Positions 1-9,536 of a stretch of 64,000 nt of DNA are shown piece by piece. The DNA lies in the NCBI RefSeq assembly GCF_900626145.1, contig NZ_LR130816.1, positions 150,104-214,103 of the forward strand. Direction: 5' to 3'. Every line of letters begins with the position of its first letter. Position 1 is the stretch's first letter. A model generated the notes under the pieces. It was not told where the DNA came from. It ran no database searches and saw only the letters and a list, made by a program, of their open reading frames with translations. This DNA is from Intestinimonas timonensis (GTDB taxonomy: Bacteria; Bacillota; Clostridia; Oscillospirales; Oscillospiraceae). A program made the translations under genes and the position numbers.

Positions 1-52
1 GCACACTTGCAGGATTCCAAAAAGATTCCATCAATTTGAGGTCGTATTTCCC

Positions 53-81
53 TTGACGGACAAAAGTTTATGGTATAGAAT
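53..81 (+). promoter_or_regulatory. Sigma-A promoter for the oppBCDF operon
   Basis: The -35 TTGACG (53-58) and -10 TAGAAT (76-81) are separated by 17 bases. Transcription would start near position 88, about 70 bases before the first permease gene. Confidence 0.7.
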
Positions 82-160
82 ATATGGAACTGCGCATGGG
101 GTATTTTCCTCATTGTGAAACAAAAAATATACAGAATACAGAAAAGTGGGAAGTGAAGAA

Positions 161-1102
161 ATGGCAAAATACATTTTGAAAAGAGTGCTGATGGCCGTGA
201 TCACGCTGTTCATCGTGATCTGCCTCACTTTTTTCCTGATGAATGCCGTTCCGGGCAATCCGTGGCTGTCTGAGAAGACCCCGACTCAGGCCACCATAGA
301 TGCTCTGAATGCAAAGTACGGCCTGGATCAGCCGGTGATCGTACAGCTGGGCAAGTACCTGGAGAACCTGATCCACCTGGACTTCGGCACCTCCATCAAA
401 ATGCAGAAGGACCGGCCGGTGCTGGATATCATCCTCACCATGTTCCCCATTTCGGCCGGCATCGGCGCCATCGCCATCATATGGGCCATATTGGTGGGCG
501 TCCCATTGGGATGTCTGGCGGCCTATAAGCGCGGCACATGGGTGGACAGCCTGCTGCGGGTGATCTGTACGCTGGGTATCTCCATGCCGGGCTTCGTGGT
601 CGCCACCATGCTGCTGCACCTCCTGACCGGCGGCATCGAAGGGCTAAAGCTCTTCCCCACTATGTTTGACGGCACGGCAAAGAGCTACGTGCTGCCCTGT
701 CTGGCCCTGGGCTTCTACCCCATGTGCTACCTGTCCCGCCAGACCCGGACGGCCATGCTGGACGCCATCAACCAGGAGTATATCAAGACTGCCCGGGCCA
801 AGGGTCTGAAGAACAAGAAGATCATCTTCAAGCACGCCCTGCGCAACGCCCTCATCCCGGTCATCACCTATCTTGGCCCCCAGATCGCCTTCACCCTCTG
901 CGGCGGCTTCGTGGTGGAGAAGGTCTTCTCCATCCCCGGTCTGGGCCGTTATTTCGTCATGTCCATCCAGAACCGTGACTACCCCCTCATCATGGGCACC
1001 ACCATCTTCCTGGCTGCCTTTATCATCATCATGAACCTGATCGTGGACCTCCTTTACAAGCTGGTGGACCCGCGCATCAATCTTGCAAAGGGAGGGAACT
1101 GA
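161..1102 (+). CDS. Oligopeptide/dipeptide ABC transporter permease (OppB/DppB family)
   Basis: Inner-membrane permease of a peptide importer, 313 aa, the usual length for the family. TM1 lies at about residues 9-30 (after MAKYILKRV). The cytoplasmic EAA loop (EYIKTARAKGLK, about residue 205) that docks on the ATPase is present, and the C-terminus ends in a TM helix followed by VDPRINL, typical of OppB. I chose ATG 161 over GTG 146 because MAKYILKR is the canonical N-terminus. It is the first gene of oppBCDF, three bases before oppC. The exact peptide substrate cannot be read from the sequence. Confidence 0.9.
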   Translation: MAKYILKRVLMAVITLFIVICLTFFLMNAVPGNPWLSEKTPTQATIDALNAKYGLDQPVIVQLGKYLENLIHLDFGTSIKMQKDRPVLDIILTMFPISAGIGAIAIIWAILVGVPLGCLAAYKRGTWVDSLLRVICTLGISMPGFVVATMLLHLLTGGIEGLKLFPTMFDGTAKSYVLPCLALGFYPMCYLSRQTRTAMLDAINQEYIKTARAKGLKNKKIIFKHALRNALIPVITYLGPQIAFTLCGGFVVEKVFSIPGLGRYFVMSIQNRDYPLIMGTTIFLAAFIIIMNLIVDLLYKLVDPRINLAKGGN

Positions 1103-1105
1103 TTT

Positions 1106-2449
1106 ATGGCAGAAAAGAAAAGAAAGCAGCCCTTCGGCTCCCTCCGTCCCGACGTGGACGACATCCTGGACTGGAACAACCTGCCCCAGGACGCCTTTGA
1201 GCCGGCCAGCAGCGCTGAAAAAGAGAGCTTTATCCAGGACCGTGAAAGCGTCTCCTACTGGAAGGACGCCTGGCGGCGCCTGCGCCGCAACAAGGTGGCC
1301 ATGGTGGCCATGGTCATCGTCATCCTCATCGGCCTCTTTGCCTTTGTGGGCCCCATGATCGTCCCCTACACCTACGACCAGGTCATCTCCGGCGCCAACA
1401 ACATCCACCCCTGGCACTATTCCCTGGAGGATCAGGCCGCCATCAACGCCTATATCGAGGAGCACACCGGCACCGCCAACCTCACTCCTGATGAGGCGGT
1501 GGCCCAGGCGGAAGCCGAGGCCGAGGCCCGGGGCGAGACCCTCTCCCCCGTGGAGGCCGCCAAGATCCGCGCCACCGCCAAGGCCAACCAGGGCAAGGGC
1601 GAGGAGAACGTCACCGAGAAGGACGCCGCCAAGGCCCTGGGCATCAAAGTCAAGCCCTTCGGCTACACCCAGGCTGAGCTGGAGCGCATGGCCGCCGGCG
1701 AGTCTGTTTTCCCCCATGTTTTCGGCTGTGACAACCAGGGCCGTGACATCATGGTGCGTACCATGATCGGCGCCCGTGTGTCCATGATCGTCGGCATCTG
1801 CTGCGCCATCATCGTACTGGTCATCGGCGCCCTTTACGGCTCCATCTCCGGCTACTGCGGCGGCAAGGTGGACGCCGTCATGCAGCGTATCGTGGAGATC
1901 ATCTACACCATCCCCGAGGTGCTCATCATCCTGCTGCTGGGTTCCACCCTCAAGCCCATCTTTGAGGAGTTCCAAAACTCCGGCGACGGCTTCCTACAGA
2001 GCATGGTGACCCTGCTGGGCGCCAACCTCATCTCCATCTTCATCACCTTCGGCCTTCTGTACTGGGTGACCATGTCCCGCCTCATCCGCGGCCAGATCCT
2101 CCAGCTCAAGCAGCAGGAGTATGTCACCGCCGCCCGGGCCTTGGGCGCCTCCGGCGGGCGCATCATCAAGCGCCACCTGCTCCCCAACTGCATCGGCCAG
2201 ATCGTGACCACCACCTTCCTGCAGATTCCCTCGGCCATCTTTACCGAGTCCTTCCTCTCCTTCCTGGGTATGGGCGTGTCCGCCCCCATGACCAGTCTGG
2301 GCTCCATGTGCTCCGACGCTCTGGGCGGCCTGAACACCTATCCCTACCGCCTGTTCATCCCCGCCGCCATCCTGAGCCTCATGATCCTGTGCCTGAACCT
2401 CTTCGGTGACGGTCTCCGTGACGCTCTGGATCCCCGTCTGAAGAAATAA
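1106..2449 (+). CDS. Peptide ABC transporter permease (OppC/DppC family) with extracytoplasmic insert
   Basis: Second permease of the peptide importer, 447 aa, whereas OppC proteins are usually near 300. It has an N-terminal OppC_N segment, TM1 at about residues 68-88, then roughly 100 extra residues rich in Ala and Glu (about 100-195) before the conserved FGCDNQGRDI block. The EAA loop (EYVTAARALGASG) is intact and the C-terminus is normal. TM1 topology would place the insert outside the membrane, facing the binding protein. It follows oppB closely and precedes oppD by 16 bases. Confidence 0.9.
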   Translation: MAEKKRKQPFGSLRPDVDDILDWNNLPQDAFEPASSAEKESFIQDRESVSYWKDAWRRLRRNKVAMVAMVIVILIGLFAFVGPMIVPYTYDQVISGANNIHPWHYSLEDQAAINAYIEEHTGTANLTPDEAVAQAEAEAEARGETLSPVEAAKIRATAKANQGKGEENVTEKDAAKALGIKVKPFGYTQAELERMAAGESVFPHVFGCDNQGRDIMVRTMIGARVSMIVGICCAIIVLVIGALYGSISGYCGGKVDAVMQRIVEIIYTIPEVLIILLLGSTLKPIFEEFQNSGDGFLQSMVTLLGANLISIFITFGLLYWVTMSRLIRGQILQLKQQEYVTAARALGASGGRIIKRHLLPNCIGQIVTTTFLQIPSAIFTESFLSFLGMGVSAPMTSLGSMCSDALGGLNTYPYRLFIPAAILSLMILCLNLFGDGLRDALDPRLKK

Positions 2450-2465
2450 GAGAGGAGGAGACTCA

Positions 2466-3515
2466 ATGGAAAACAATCAGAAGACCGGCAAGCTGCTGGA
2501 AGTAAAGGATCTCCACGTCTCCTTTTTCACCCCCGCCGGCGAGGTAAAGGCCGTGGGCGGCATCAGCTATGACCTCAACTACGACGAGGTCATGGGTATC
2601 GTGGGCGAGTCCGGCTCCGGCAAAAGTGTGGAGGCCTATTCCATCATCGGCCTCCTCCAGTCCCCCGGCAAGGTCATCGGTGGCTCCATCACCCTGGAGG
2701 GTGAGGACGTGCTGGCCAAGACCAAGGAGGAGATGGTGGCTCTGCGTGGCTCCAAGGTGGCCATGATCTTCCAGAACCCCATGACCTGCCTTAACCCCGT
2801 CTACACCATCGGCAACCAGCTCATCGAGGCCCTGAAGGCCCACGACAAGAAGGTCTCCAAGGAGGAGGCCGCCAAGCGGGCCATGGAGATGCTGGAGCTG
2901 GTGGGCATCAACAACGTGGAAAAGCGGATGAGACAGTACCCCCACGAGCTCTCCGGCGGTATGCGCCAGCGCGTCATGATCGCCATGGGCCTCATCTGCC
3001 ACCCCCAGCTGCTCATCGCCGATGAGCCCACCACCGCCCTGGACGTGACCATCCAGGCTCAGATCCTGGAACTCATGAAGGACCTGCAGAAGAAGACCCA
3101 CATGGGCATCATCTTCATCACCCATAACCTGGGCGTGGTGGCCGAGATCTGCGATAAGGTCTCCGTCATGTACGCCGGCAAGATGGTGGAGCAGGGCCCC
3201 GTGGACGACATCTTCTACAAGCCCGGCCACCCCTACACCATGGGCCTGCTGCGTTCCATGCCCCGCGTGGACGCTGAGAGCTACGAGCGTCTCATCCCCA
3301 TCGAGGGCTCTCCCGTGGACATGCTCAATCCCCCCGAGGGCTGCCCCTTTGCCCCCCGGTGTGAGCATGCCATGAAGATCTGCCTGCAGAAGATGCCCCC
3401 CTACGTGGAACTGGGTGACAACCACCGCGCCGCCTGCTGGCTGCGGGTGCAGGATCAGATTGAAAAGGAAAAGACCGGCAAGACTGAGAACAAGGAGGTG
3501 GGCGACAATGGCTGA
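2466..3515 (+). CDS. Peptide ABC transporter ATP-binding protein (OppD/DppD family)
   Basis: First ATPase subunit of the importer, 349 aa. Walker A GESGSGKS is at residues 47-54, signature LSGGMRQRV near 161 and Walker B LLIADEP near 181. The C-terminal oligopeptide-transporter extension carries spaced cysteines ([14 protein letters not shown]), as in DppD/OppD. The start follows AGAGGAGG at 2451-2458. Its last eight bases overlap the start of oppF, so the two ATPases are probably translationally coupled and made in equal amounts. Confidence 0.93.
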   Translation: MENNQKTGKLLEVKDLHVSFFTPAGEVKAVGGISYDLNYDEVMGIVGESGSGKSVEAYSIIGLLQSPGKVIGGSITLEGEDVLAKTKEEMVALRGSKVAMIFQNPMTCLNPVYTIGNQLIEALKAHDKKVSKEEAAKRAMEMLELVGINNVEKRMRQYPHELSGGMRQRVMIAMGLICHPQLLIADEPTTALDVTIQAQILELMKDLQKKTHMGIIFITHNLGVVAEICDKVSVMYAGKMVEQGPVDDIFYKPGHPYTMGLLRSMPRVDAESYERLIPIEGSPVDMLNPPEGCPFAPRCEHAMKICLQKMPPYVELGDNHRAACWLRVQDQIEKEKTGKTENKEVGDNG

Positions 3516-4578
3516 GAACCAGGACATTCTGGTACAGGTGGATCACCTGACCAAGTACTTCCCTGTTAAGGGCATGAAGGGTCCCGGCGTCCAGGCCGTG
3601 GAGGACGTCTCCCTCTTCATCAAGCGTGGTGAGACCCTGGGTCTGGTGGGCGAGTCCGGCTGCGGCAAGACGACTCTGGGTCGTACCATCCTGCGGCTCC
3701 ATGAGCCTACCTCCGGCTCCATTATCTACGACGGCGTGCCCATCTACGAGCACGAGTACCCCTTTGAGCGCCAGACTGTCTCCGTCAAGGAGAAGGACGG
3801 CACCGAGCACCAGCGCTCCGTGCTGGTGAAGAAGGCAGTCCCCCGTGAGAAGGCAGTGGACATGCTCCCCTACCGGCGGAAGATGCAGATCATCTTCCAG
3901 GACCCCTCCGCCTCTCTGGACCCCCGTATGACGGTGGGTGAGATCATCGGCGAGGCTCTGGATATCCACAAGCTGTGCGCCAGCAAGGCGGAGCGTACCG
4001 AGCGCATCAAGGAGCTCCTCAGCATGGTGGGTCTGAACACCGAGCACGCCAACCGCTACCCCCACGAGTTCTCCGGCGGCCAGCAGCAGCGCGTGGGCAT
4101 CGCTCGCGCCCTGGCCGTGAAGCCCGAGTTCATCGTCTGCGACGAGCCCATCTCCGCTCTGGACGTGTCCATCCAGTCCCAGGTGGTCAACATGCTGGAG
4201 GACATGCAGAAGGATCTGGGCCTCACCTATCTGTTCATCGCCCACGACCTCTCTGTGGTGCGCCACATCTCCAACCGCATCGGCGTCATGTACCTGGGCA
4301 CTCTAGTGGAGCTGGCCGAGAGCTATGAGCTCAACAAGCACCCCATCCACCCCTACACCAAGACCCTGCTCTCCGCTGTGCCGGTGCCCGACCCCGAGGT
4401 GAGCCGCACCCGTCAGCGTATCGTGCTCCAGGGCGATATCCCCTCCCCCATGAATCCCCCCTCCGGCTGCCGGTTCCACACCCGCTGCCCCTACGCCACT
4501 GAGAAGTGCAAGGAGGCCGTTCCTCAGCTCAAGGAGCACGCCCCCGGTCACTGGGCTGCGTGTCACCTGCTGGGTTGA
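3508..4578 (+). CDS. Peptide ABC transporter ATP-binding protein (OppF/DppF family)
   Basis: Second ATPase of the importer, 356 aa. Walker A GESGCGKT, signature FSGGQQQRV and Walker B FIVCDEP are present, followed by the C-terminal Cys-containing block ([10 protein letters not shown]). I chose ATG 3508 because AAGGAGG precedes it at 3492-3498; a longer reading from 3415 only reads through oppD in the wrong frame. The protein ends in [14 protein letters not shown] second, slightly diverged copy of this tail occurs about 310 bases downstream. No terminator with a U-tract follows directly. Confidence 0.92.
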   Translation: MAENQDILVQVDHLTKYFPVKGMKGPGVQAVEDVSLFIKRGETLGLVGESGCGKTTLGRTILRLHEPTSGSIIYDGVPIYEHEYPFERQTVSVKEKDGTEHQRSVLVKKAVPREKAVDMLPYRRKMQIIFQDPSASLDPRMTVGEIIGEALDIHKLCASKAERTERIKELLSMVGLNTEHANRYPHEFSGGQQQRVGIARALAVKPEFIVCDEPISALDVSIQSQVVNMLEDMQKDLGLTYLFIAHDLSVVRHISNRIGVMYLGTLVELAESYELNKHPIHPYTKTLLSAVPVPDPEVSRTRQRIVLQGDIPSPMNPPSGCRFHTRCPYATEKCKEAVPQLKEHAPGHWAACHLLG

Positions 4579-4887
4579 CGGGGTCCCCGGCAAAACCCAG
4601 CGTCAGCGGTTTTGCTGGGGAGAGGAGGCACAGCGGAGGAAATGAGCTTTCGCGCTGACGCGGAAGCGAATGATCCGCAGCTTGTGCCGACGACGGCGTG
4701 GTCCTGCGAGCGCATGCGAGCCGCCGTGTCTGCGGCGCACAAGCGTTTTGGGCGCTGCCCAAAACCTTGCCGCAGGGCGGATTCACTCCGCCCGAGGATG
4801 TGAAGTCGTCCCAGGGACCCCACGCGGCTCAGCCGCGTGGGAGGCACGCCCCCGAACATTGGGTTGCGTGCCACCTGCTGGGCTGAG
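4579..4887 (+). repeat. Multi-hairpin non-coding element (copy 1), ending in a diverged copy of the oppF tail
   Basis: No credible gene lies here. The stretch is a chain of short inverted repeats with arms such as CAAAACC/GGTTTTG, GGGCG/CGCCC and CCACGCGG/CCGCGTGG. Its end (about 4845-4887) repeats the oppF 3' end with roughly 37 of 43 bases identical and would encode HAPEHWVACHLLG-stop. The block CCCAGCG..AGCGG..GGGAGAGGAGG near 4596-4630 recurs, with diverged arms, in the array at 33887-34286 on the other strand. A related mobile or recombinogenic repeat family is the most likely explanation. Confidence 0.6.
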
Positions 4888-4937
4888 GCGCTGTCCACAT
4901 TCTACGGACACTGTGCTCCTTTACGGCGGATTCATTC

Positions 4938-4967
4938 TTTACAGAATTGTTACAGACGTGTTATAAT
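4938..4967 (+). promoter_or_regulatory. Promoter of the peptide-binding protein gene
   Basis: The -35 TTTACA (4938-4943) and -10 TATAAT (4962-4967) have an 18-base spacer. It gives the binding-protein gene its own promoter, separate from oppBCDF. Confidence 0.65.
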
Positions 4968-4979
4968 GGTTTTATAAAT

Positions 4980-5019
4980 CCAAAAGACCATGGTCTTTTG
5001 GCGTCCGCGCAGCGGACGC
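4980..5019 (+). promoter_or_regulatory. Perfect 22-bp palindrome plus adjoining hairpin in the oppA leader
   Basis: CCAAAAGACCA at 4980-4990 is followed directly by its exact reverse complement (4991-5001), centred on CCATGG, about six bases after the expected transcription start. A second hairpin, GCGTCCGC-GCA-GCGGACGC (5001-5019), follows. Together they look like an operator or an RNA 5' stem-loop. No regulator can be assigned. Confidence 0.5.
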
Positions 5020-5098
5020 CGGCAGCCGTGGCCGGAATGTGTTGTGTATCTCGCCAGACGGCGAAACGATACAAAAAATGAAAGATGGAGGTCCAATC

Positions 5099-6820
5099 AT
5101 GAAGAAGACGAAGCAACTGTCTCTGCTTCTGTCCGGAGCCCTCGCGTTCGGCCTGCTGGCCGGCTGCGGCGGCGGCACCACCAGCACCCCCGCTCCCACT
5201 GAGAGCGGCGCACCCAGCACGGATGCCTCCGGCGAAGCCTTTGAGCTGACCATCAACATCGCTTCCGAGCCCCAGACCATCGATCCTGCCCTGAACACCG
5301 CCGTGGACGGCGCCATCATGACCAACCACATGTTCGAGGGTCTGATGCGCTGGGAGGATTCCGGCGCCGAGACCGTGGGCTCCGACGGCACCTGCACCAA
5401 CGCCGAGCTGAGCTACGGCCAGGCTGAGAGCTACGACAAGGTGTCCAACGAGGACGGCACCGTCACCTACACCTTCCACCTCCGGGACGGCATCAAGTGG
5501 TCCGACGGTCAGGACGTGACCGCCAGCGACTTCGTGTTCTCCTGGCAGCGCCTGGTGAACCCCGAGACCGCCGCTGACTACTCCTACATGATCGACTGCG
5601 TGGTCAACGCCAACGAGATCATGAACGGCGAGAAGGACCCCAGCGAGCTGGCCGTCTCCGCTCCCGATGACAAGACCTTCGTGGTCACCATCACCTCCGA
5701 CCTGCCCTACTTCACTGAGATCTGCGCCTTCCCCGCCACCTTCCCCGTGCGCGAGGACATCGTGAGCGACAGCCAGTGGACCTATAGCCCCGACACCTAT
5801 ATCTCCAACGGTGCCTACAAGATGACCAGCCGTGTGACCAATTCCGAGATCGTCATGGAGAAGAACGAGTACTACTACGGCGTGGACACCCTGGGTCCCG
5901 ACAAGATTACCTTCAAGCTGATGGACGATGCCAACGCCATGCTGTCCGGCTTCAACTCCGGTGAGCTGGACTTCATCGAGAGCATGCCCACCGATGAGGT
6001 CGCCGGCCTGCTGGCTTCCGGCGATCTGAAGATCGTGGACTACATCGGCACCTACTATGTCTGCTACCAGACCCAGAAGGCCCCCTTCGACGACCCCCGC
6101 GTCCGTCAGGCCTTCACTCTGGCCGTTGACCGCACCTATATCGTCAACCAGATCACCCAGACCGGTCAGGTCGAGGCCGGCGGCTACGTCCCCGCCGGTA
6201 TCTATGACGCCGCCGGCGCCACCGGTGACGACTTCCGCACCGTGGGCGGCGACTACTACGCTCCCACCGACGCCGACTACGAGGCCAACTGCGAGAAGGC
6301 CCGTGAGCTGCTGGCCGAGGCTGGCTACCCCAACGGCGAGGGCTTCCCCGTTGTCACTTACCTCTACAACACCGACGACAGCCACAAGGCTGTGGCCGAG
6401 GCCCTGCAGAATATGTGGCAGACCCAGCTGGGCGTGACCGTGCAGCTGGACAACCAGGAGTGGGCCACCTTCCTGCAGACCCGTAAGGACGGCGACTACT
6501 CCATCGCCCGTAACGGCTGGATCGCCGACTACAACGATCCCATGTCCTTCCTGGATATGTGGCTCACCGGCGGCGGCAACAACGACGCCCAGTACTCCAA
6601 CCCCGACTATGACGCTCTGATCCAGCAGGCCAAGGCCACCGCTGATCCCGCTGAGCGCATGGAGCTCATGCACCAGGCCGAGGATATGCTGGTCGGTCAG
6701 GACTGGGTCGTCAACCCCCTGTACTTCTACACCCAGAAGTACATGCTGGCCGACGGCATCCAGGGCATGTACTACACCCCCCTGGGCTACTTCTTCTTCG
6801 ACCACTGCACCCAGGGCTGA
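5099..6820 (+). CDS. Oligopeptide-binding lipoprotein of the ABC importer (OppA/DppA, SBP family 5)
   Basis: Extracellular lipid-anchored receptor that captures peptides for the permeases upstream, 573 aa. The signal peptide MKKTKQLSLLLSGALAFGLL ends in the lipobox LAGC with Cys23, followed by a Ser/Thr/Pro linker. The SBP_bac_5 fold is recognisable from NHMFEGLMRW, the VTASDFVFSWQRL block and the C-terminal region with WIADYNDPMSFLDMW. I chose ATG 5099 because GGAGGT lies at 5087-5092; an earlier in-frame ATG would extend the signal peptide unnaturally. It has its own promoter and a strong terminator, so it can be expressed above the membrane components. Confidence 0.92.
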   Translation: MKKTKQLSLLLSGALAFGLLAGCGGGTTSTPAPTESGAPSTDASGEAFELTINIASEPQTIDPALNTAVDGAIMTNHMFEGLMRWEDSGAETVGSDGTCTNAELSYGQAESYDKVSNEDGTVTYTFHLRDGIKWSDGQDVTASDFVFSWQRLVNPETAADYSYMIDCVVNANEIMNGEKDPSELAVSAPDDKTFVVTITSDLPYFTEICAFPATFPVREDIVSDSQWTYSPDTYISNGAYKMTSRVTNSEIVMEKNEYYYGVDTLGPDKITFKLMDDANAMLSGFNSGELDFIESMPTDEVAGLLASGDLKIVDYIGTYYVCYQTQKAPFDDPRVRQAFTLAVDRTYIVNQITQTGQVEAGGYVPAGIYDAAGATGDDFRTVGGDYYAPTDADYEANCEKARELLAEAGYPNGEGFPVVTYLYNTDDSHKAVAEALQNMWQTQLGVTVQLDNQEWATFLQTRKDGDYSIARNGWIADYNDPMSFLDMWLTGGGNNDAQYSNPDYDALIQQAKATADPAERMELMHQAEDMLVGQDWVVNPLYFYTQKYMLADGIQGMYYTPLGYFFFDHCTQG

Positions 6821-6837
6821 GTTTCTCAGCTGACCGT

Positions 6838-6872
6838 GACCGGGCCGCCGACTGGCGGCCCGGTCCTTTTTT
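6838..6872 (+). terminator. Intrinsic terminator of the peptide-binding protein gene
   Basis: Twelve-bp perfect stem with arm GACCGGGCCGCC (6838-6849), loop GACT and a run of T's. Confidence 0.9.
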
Positions 6873-6967
6873 GTCCGCCCCTTTTATCCAACCTGACCAG
6901 CCTATTCATTTATTCATAGGTATTCTATTCATCTTGCATAAATTCGCAGAAAATTGGAAAATAGGGC

Positions 6968-6996
6968 TTGAACTACCGGGGCAACTGTTGTATAAT
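6968..6996 (+). promoter_or_regulatory. Promoter of the amino-acid ABC operon
   Basis: The -35 TTGAAC (6968-6973) and -10 TATAAT (6991-6996) have a 17-base spacer. Confidence 0.8.
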
Positions 6997-7041
6997 CATA
7001 CGCAATGAATGACCCTGACAGGTCAAGAGGAGAGAATGAAC

Positions 7042-7929
7042 ATGAAGAATATGAAGAAACTGCTTTGCGTGGCTCTGGGCGCTGCCCTGAGCGTCAGCCT
7101 GCTGGCCTCCTGCTCCGGTGGTTCCAGCTCCACCCCCGCCCCCGAGACCACCACTCCCGCCGAGACGACTCCCGCTGAGACCACCCCTGCCGAGACCGGC
7201 GCCGCCGACCTGTCCTCCGCTCTGATCGAGGACGGCAAGCTCATCATGTCCACCAATGCCCAGTTCCCTCCCTACGAGCTGGTTGCGGATGGTGAGGGCT
7301 TCAACGGCACTGGCTTCGAGGGCATCGACATTGAGATCGCCTACGCTCTGGCTGAGAAGCTGGGCCTGGAGCTGGTCATCGACGACATGGAGTTTGACTC
7401 CGCCCTGCTGGCCGTCCAGAACAACGCCGCCGACATGATGCTGGCCGGCCTGAGCTACTCCACCGACCGTGACGAGGTCATGGACTTCTCCGACTCCTAC
7501 GCCACCGGCGTGCAGGTGGTCATCGTCAAGGAGGGCTCCGATGTGACCATGGACAACCTTGGCGACTACATGATCGGCACCCAGCGCGGCACCACCGGTT
7601 ACATCTACGCCTCCGACACTCCTGAGAACGGCGGCTACGGCGAGGACCACGTCATTGCCTACGACAACGGCACCACCGCTGTGCAGGAGCTGATCAACGG
7701 CACCATTGACGCCGTCATCATTGACCAGGCTCCCGCCGAGGAGTATGTGGCTGCCAACGCTGACGCCGGCCTCACCATCCTGCCCGGCGCCTGGGTCGAG
7801 GAGCAGTACTGCCTGGCCGTGGACGACGGCAACACCGTCCTCCTGGACGCCCTGAACACCGCCCTCAACGAGCTCATTGATGACGGCACCGTTCAGGCCA
7901 TCATCGACAAGTACATCACTGCCGAGTAA
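7042..7929 (+). CDS. Polar amino-acid ABC transporter substrate-binding lipoprotein (SBP family 3)
   Basis: Lipid-anchored receptor for a polar amino acid, about 295 aa. The signal peptide ends in LLASC (Cys about 24), then comes a linker of repeated TTPAE units, then the family 3 fold (AQFPPYELV, GFEGIDIEIAYALAEKLG, GTQRGTTGYIYA). ATG 7042 sits nine bases from GGAG (7029-7032); ATG 7036 is an in-frame alternative. It is followed by the matching permease and ATPase, with an attenuating hairpin between. The ligand (cystine, glutamine, other) is not certain. Confidence 0.88.
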   Translation: MKNMKKLLCVALGAALSVSLLASCSGGSSSTPAPETTTPAETTPAETTPAETGAADLSSALIEDGKLIMSTNAQFPPYELVADGEGFNGTGFEGIDIEIAYALAEKLGLELVIDDMEFDSALLAVQNNAADMMLAGLSYSTDRDEVMDFSDSYATGVQVVIVKEGSDVTMDNLGDYMIGTQRGTTGYIYASDTPENGGYGEDHVIAYDNGTTAVQELINGTIDAVIIDQAPAEEYVAANADAGLTILPGAWVEEQYCLAVDDGNTVLLDALNTALNELIDDGTVQAIIDKYITAE

Positions 7930-7954
7930 GCGCAGACATACACAATTTCCGCTG

Positions 7955-7983
7955 AAAGGAGCGGCCCTCCGGCCGCTCCTTTT
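7955..7983 (+). terminator. Intercistronic hairpin/terminator between binding protein and permease
   Basis: Stem with arm AAAGGAGCGGCC (7955-7966), loop CTCC and T's. It probably lets the binding protein be made in excess of the membrane subunits. Confidence 0.75.
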
Positions 7984-8013
7984 GGCCTGTTCATCAAGAG
8001 AGAGGAGCGAGCC

Positions 8014-8775
8014 ATGGGCTTCACACAGCTGTACGAGACATTCGGCGCTTTGGAAAACCCCAGCTTCTGGCAGGACGTCTACATGAAGTTCTACAAGGCC
8101 TGGTTCGAGGCCGACCGCTGGCAGCAATACTTTAAGGGTCTGGCCACCACCATCCAGGTGACGGTGATCGCCCTGCTGATCGGTGTGGTGCTGGGCGTGG
8201 TCGTGGCAATGATCCGCACCGCCCATGACCAGCAGCGGCTGGGCGTCCATAACCCCCTGCTGGGGATCGTGAACCTGATCTGCAAGATCTATGTCACCGT
8301 GATCCGCGGCACCCCCATGATGGTGCAGCTGCTGATCATGGGTCTGGTCATCTTCGCCAGCAACCGGAACAAGACCATGATCGGCGCCCTGTCCCTAGGC
8401 ATCAACTCGGGAGCTTATGTGGCCGAGATCATCCGGGGCGGCCTTATGTCCCTGGACCCCGGCCAGATGGAGGCCGGCCGCTCCCTGGGCCTGGGCTATA
8501 TGGACACCATGCGCTTCATCGTCATCCCTCAGGCCTTCAAGGCCATCCTTCCCTCCCTGGGCAATGAGTTCATCACCCTGCTCAAGGATACCTCTCTCAT
8601 CAGCGTGGTGGGCGGCAAGGAGATCGTCTACTTCGCCCAGGCCATCATCACCCGGACCTATGAGACCATGTACCCCTACCTCATCACCGCCGTCATGTAC
8701 CTCATCATGGTCCTGATCTTCACCTGGCTCCAGAGCAAGCTGGAAAGGAGGCTGCGTCAAAGTGATCGACGTTAA
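8014..8775 (+). CDS. Amino-acid ABC transporter permease (HisM/GlnP family)
   Basis: Inner-membrane permease, 253 aa. An N-terminal amphipathic stretch is followed by about five TM helices. The EAA-type motif ([25 protein letters not shown]) identifies the polar amino-acid uptake family, as does [13 protein letters not shown]. The start follows AGAGAGGAGCGA. Its last 14 bases overlap the ATPase gene that follows, so translation is coupled. Confidence 0.92.
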   Translation: MGFTQLYETFGALENPSFWQDVYMKFYKAWFEADRWQQYFKGLATTIQVTVIALLIGVVLGVVVAMIRTAHDQQRLGVHNPLLGIVNLICKIYVTVIRGTPMMVQLLIMGLVIFASNRNKTMIGALSLGINSGAYVAEIIRGGLMSLDPGQMEAGRSLGLGYMDTMRFIVIPQAFKAILPSLGNEFITLLKDTSLISVVGGKEIVYFAQAIITRTYETMYPYLITAVMYLIMVLIFTWLQSKLERRLRQSDRR

Positions 8776-9484
8776 ACACCTCACCAAATCCTTCGGCAAC
8801 CACCTGGTGCTGGACGACATCAGCGAGAGCATCCAGGAGGGGGAAAAGGTGGTCATCATCGGGCCCTCCGGCTCCGGCAAGTCCACCTTCCTTCGCTGCC
8901 TCAACCTGCTGGAGGAGCCAACCAAGGGCACCATCACCTTTGACGGTACCGAGATCACCGACCCCAAGGTGGACATTGATGCCGTCCGCCGTAAGATGGG
9001 CATGGTCTTTCAGCACTTCAACCTCTTCCCCAACATGACCATCCGCAGGAACATCACTCTGGCGCCGGTGCGCACCAAGCTCATGGGTCAGGCCGAGGCC
9101 GACGACACCGCCACCGCCCTGCTCAAGCGGGTGGGCCTGGAGGAGAAGGCAGATGCCTATCCCGCCCAGCTCTCCGGCGGCCAGAAGCAGCGTATCGCCA
9201 TTGTCCGGGCCCTGGCCATGAAGCCCAAGGTCATGCTCTTTGACGAGCCCACCTCCGCCCTGGACCCCGAAATGGTGGGCGAGGTACTGGACGTCATGAA
9301 GCAGCTGGCCGACGAGGGCATGACCATGGTGGTGGTCACCCACGAGATGGGCTTTGCCCGTGAGGTGGGCAGCCGTGTCCTCTTCATGGACGGCGGCCAC
9401 ATCTTGGAGCAGAATGAGCCCCACGCCTTCTTCGCCAACCCCAAGGAGCCCCGGACCATCGAGTTTTTGTCCAAGGTCCTGTAA
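8762..9484 (+). CDS. Amino-acid ABC transporter ATP-binding protein (GlnQ family)
   Basis: ATPase of the polar amino-acid importer, 240 aa, full length. Walker A GPSGSGKS, signature LSGGQKQRI, Walker B VMLFDEP and the switch histidine in [10 protein letters not shown] are present. It starts with GTG at 8762 inside the permease gene, preceded by AAAGGAGG (8743-8750). It closes the three-gene operon and is followed by a strong terminator. Confidence 0.95.
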   Translation: MIDVKHLTKSFGNHLVLDDISESIQEGEKVVIIGPSGSGKSTFLRCLNLLEEPTKGTITFDGTEITDPKVDIDAVRRKMGMVFQHFNLFPNMTIRRNITLAPVRTKLMGQAEADDTATALLKRVGLEEKADAYPAQLSGGQKQRIAIVRALAMKPKVMLFDEPTSALDPEMVGEVLDVMKQLADEGMTMVVVTHEMGFAREVGSRVLFMDGGHILEQNEPHAFFANPKEPRTIEFLSKVL

Positions 9485-9491
9485 ACACACG

Positions 9492-9522
9492 AAAAGCGGA
9501 CGCCGGAGGCGTCCGCTTTTTT
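9492..9522 (+). terminator. Intrinsic terminator of the amino-acid ABC operon
   Basis: Thirteen-bp perfect stem with arm AAAAGCGGACGCC (9492-9504), loop GGA, then T's. Confidence 0.9.
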
Positions 9523-9536
9523 GTGTTAAAGCGCAC

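Noticed and set aside
4563..4966. Overlapping open frames of 60-110 codons on both strands downstream of oppF
   Set aside because: They run through inverted repeats, lack ribosome sites, and resemble no protein. They are products of a GC-rich hairpin array.
4961..6805. Very long Val/Gly/His-rich antisense frames opposite most genes, for example this one
   Set aside because: Antisense frames stay open because of the GC-rich codon use; they show shadow composition and lack ribosome sites.
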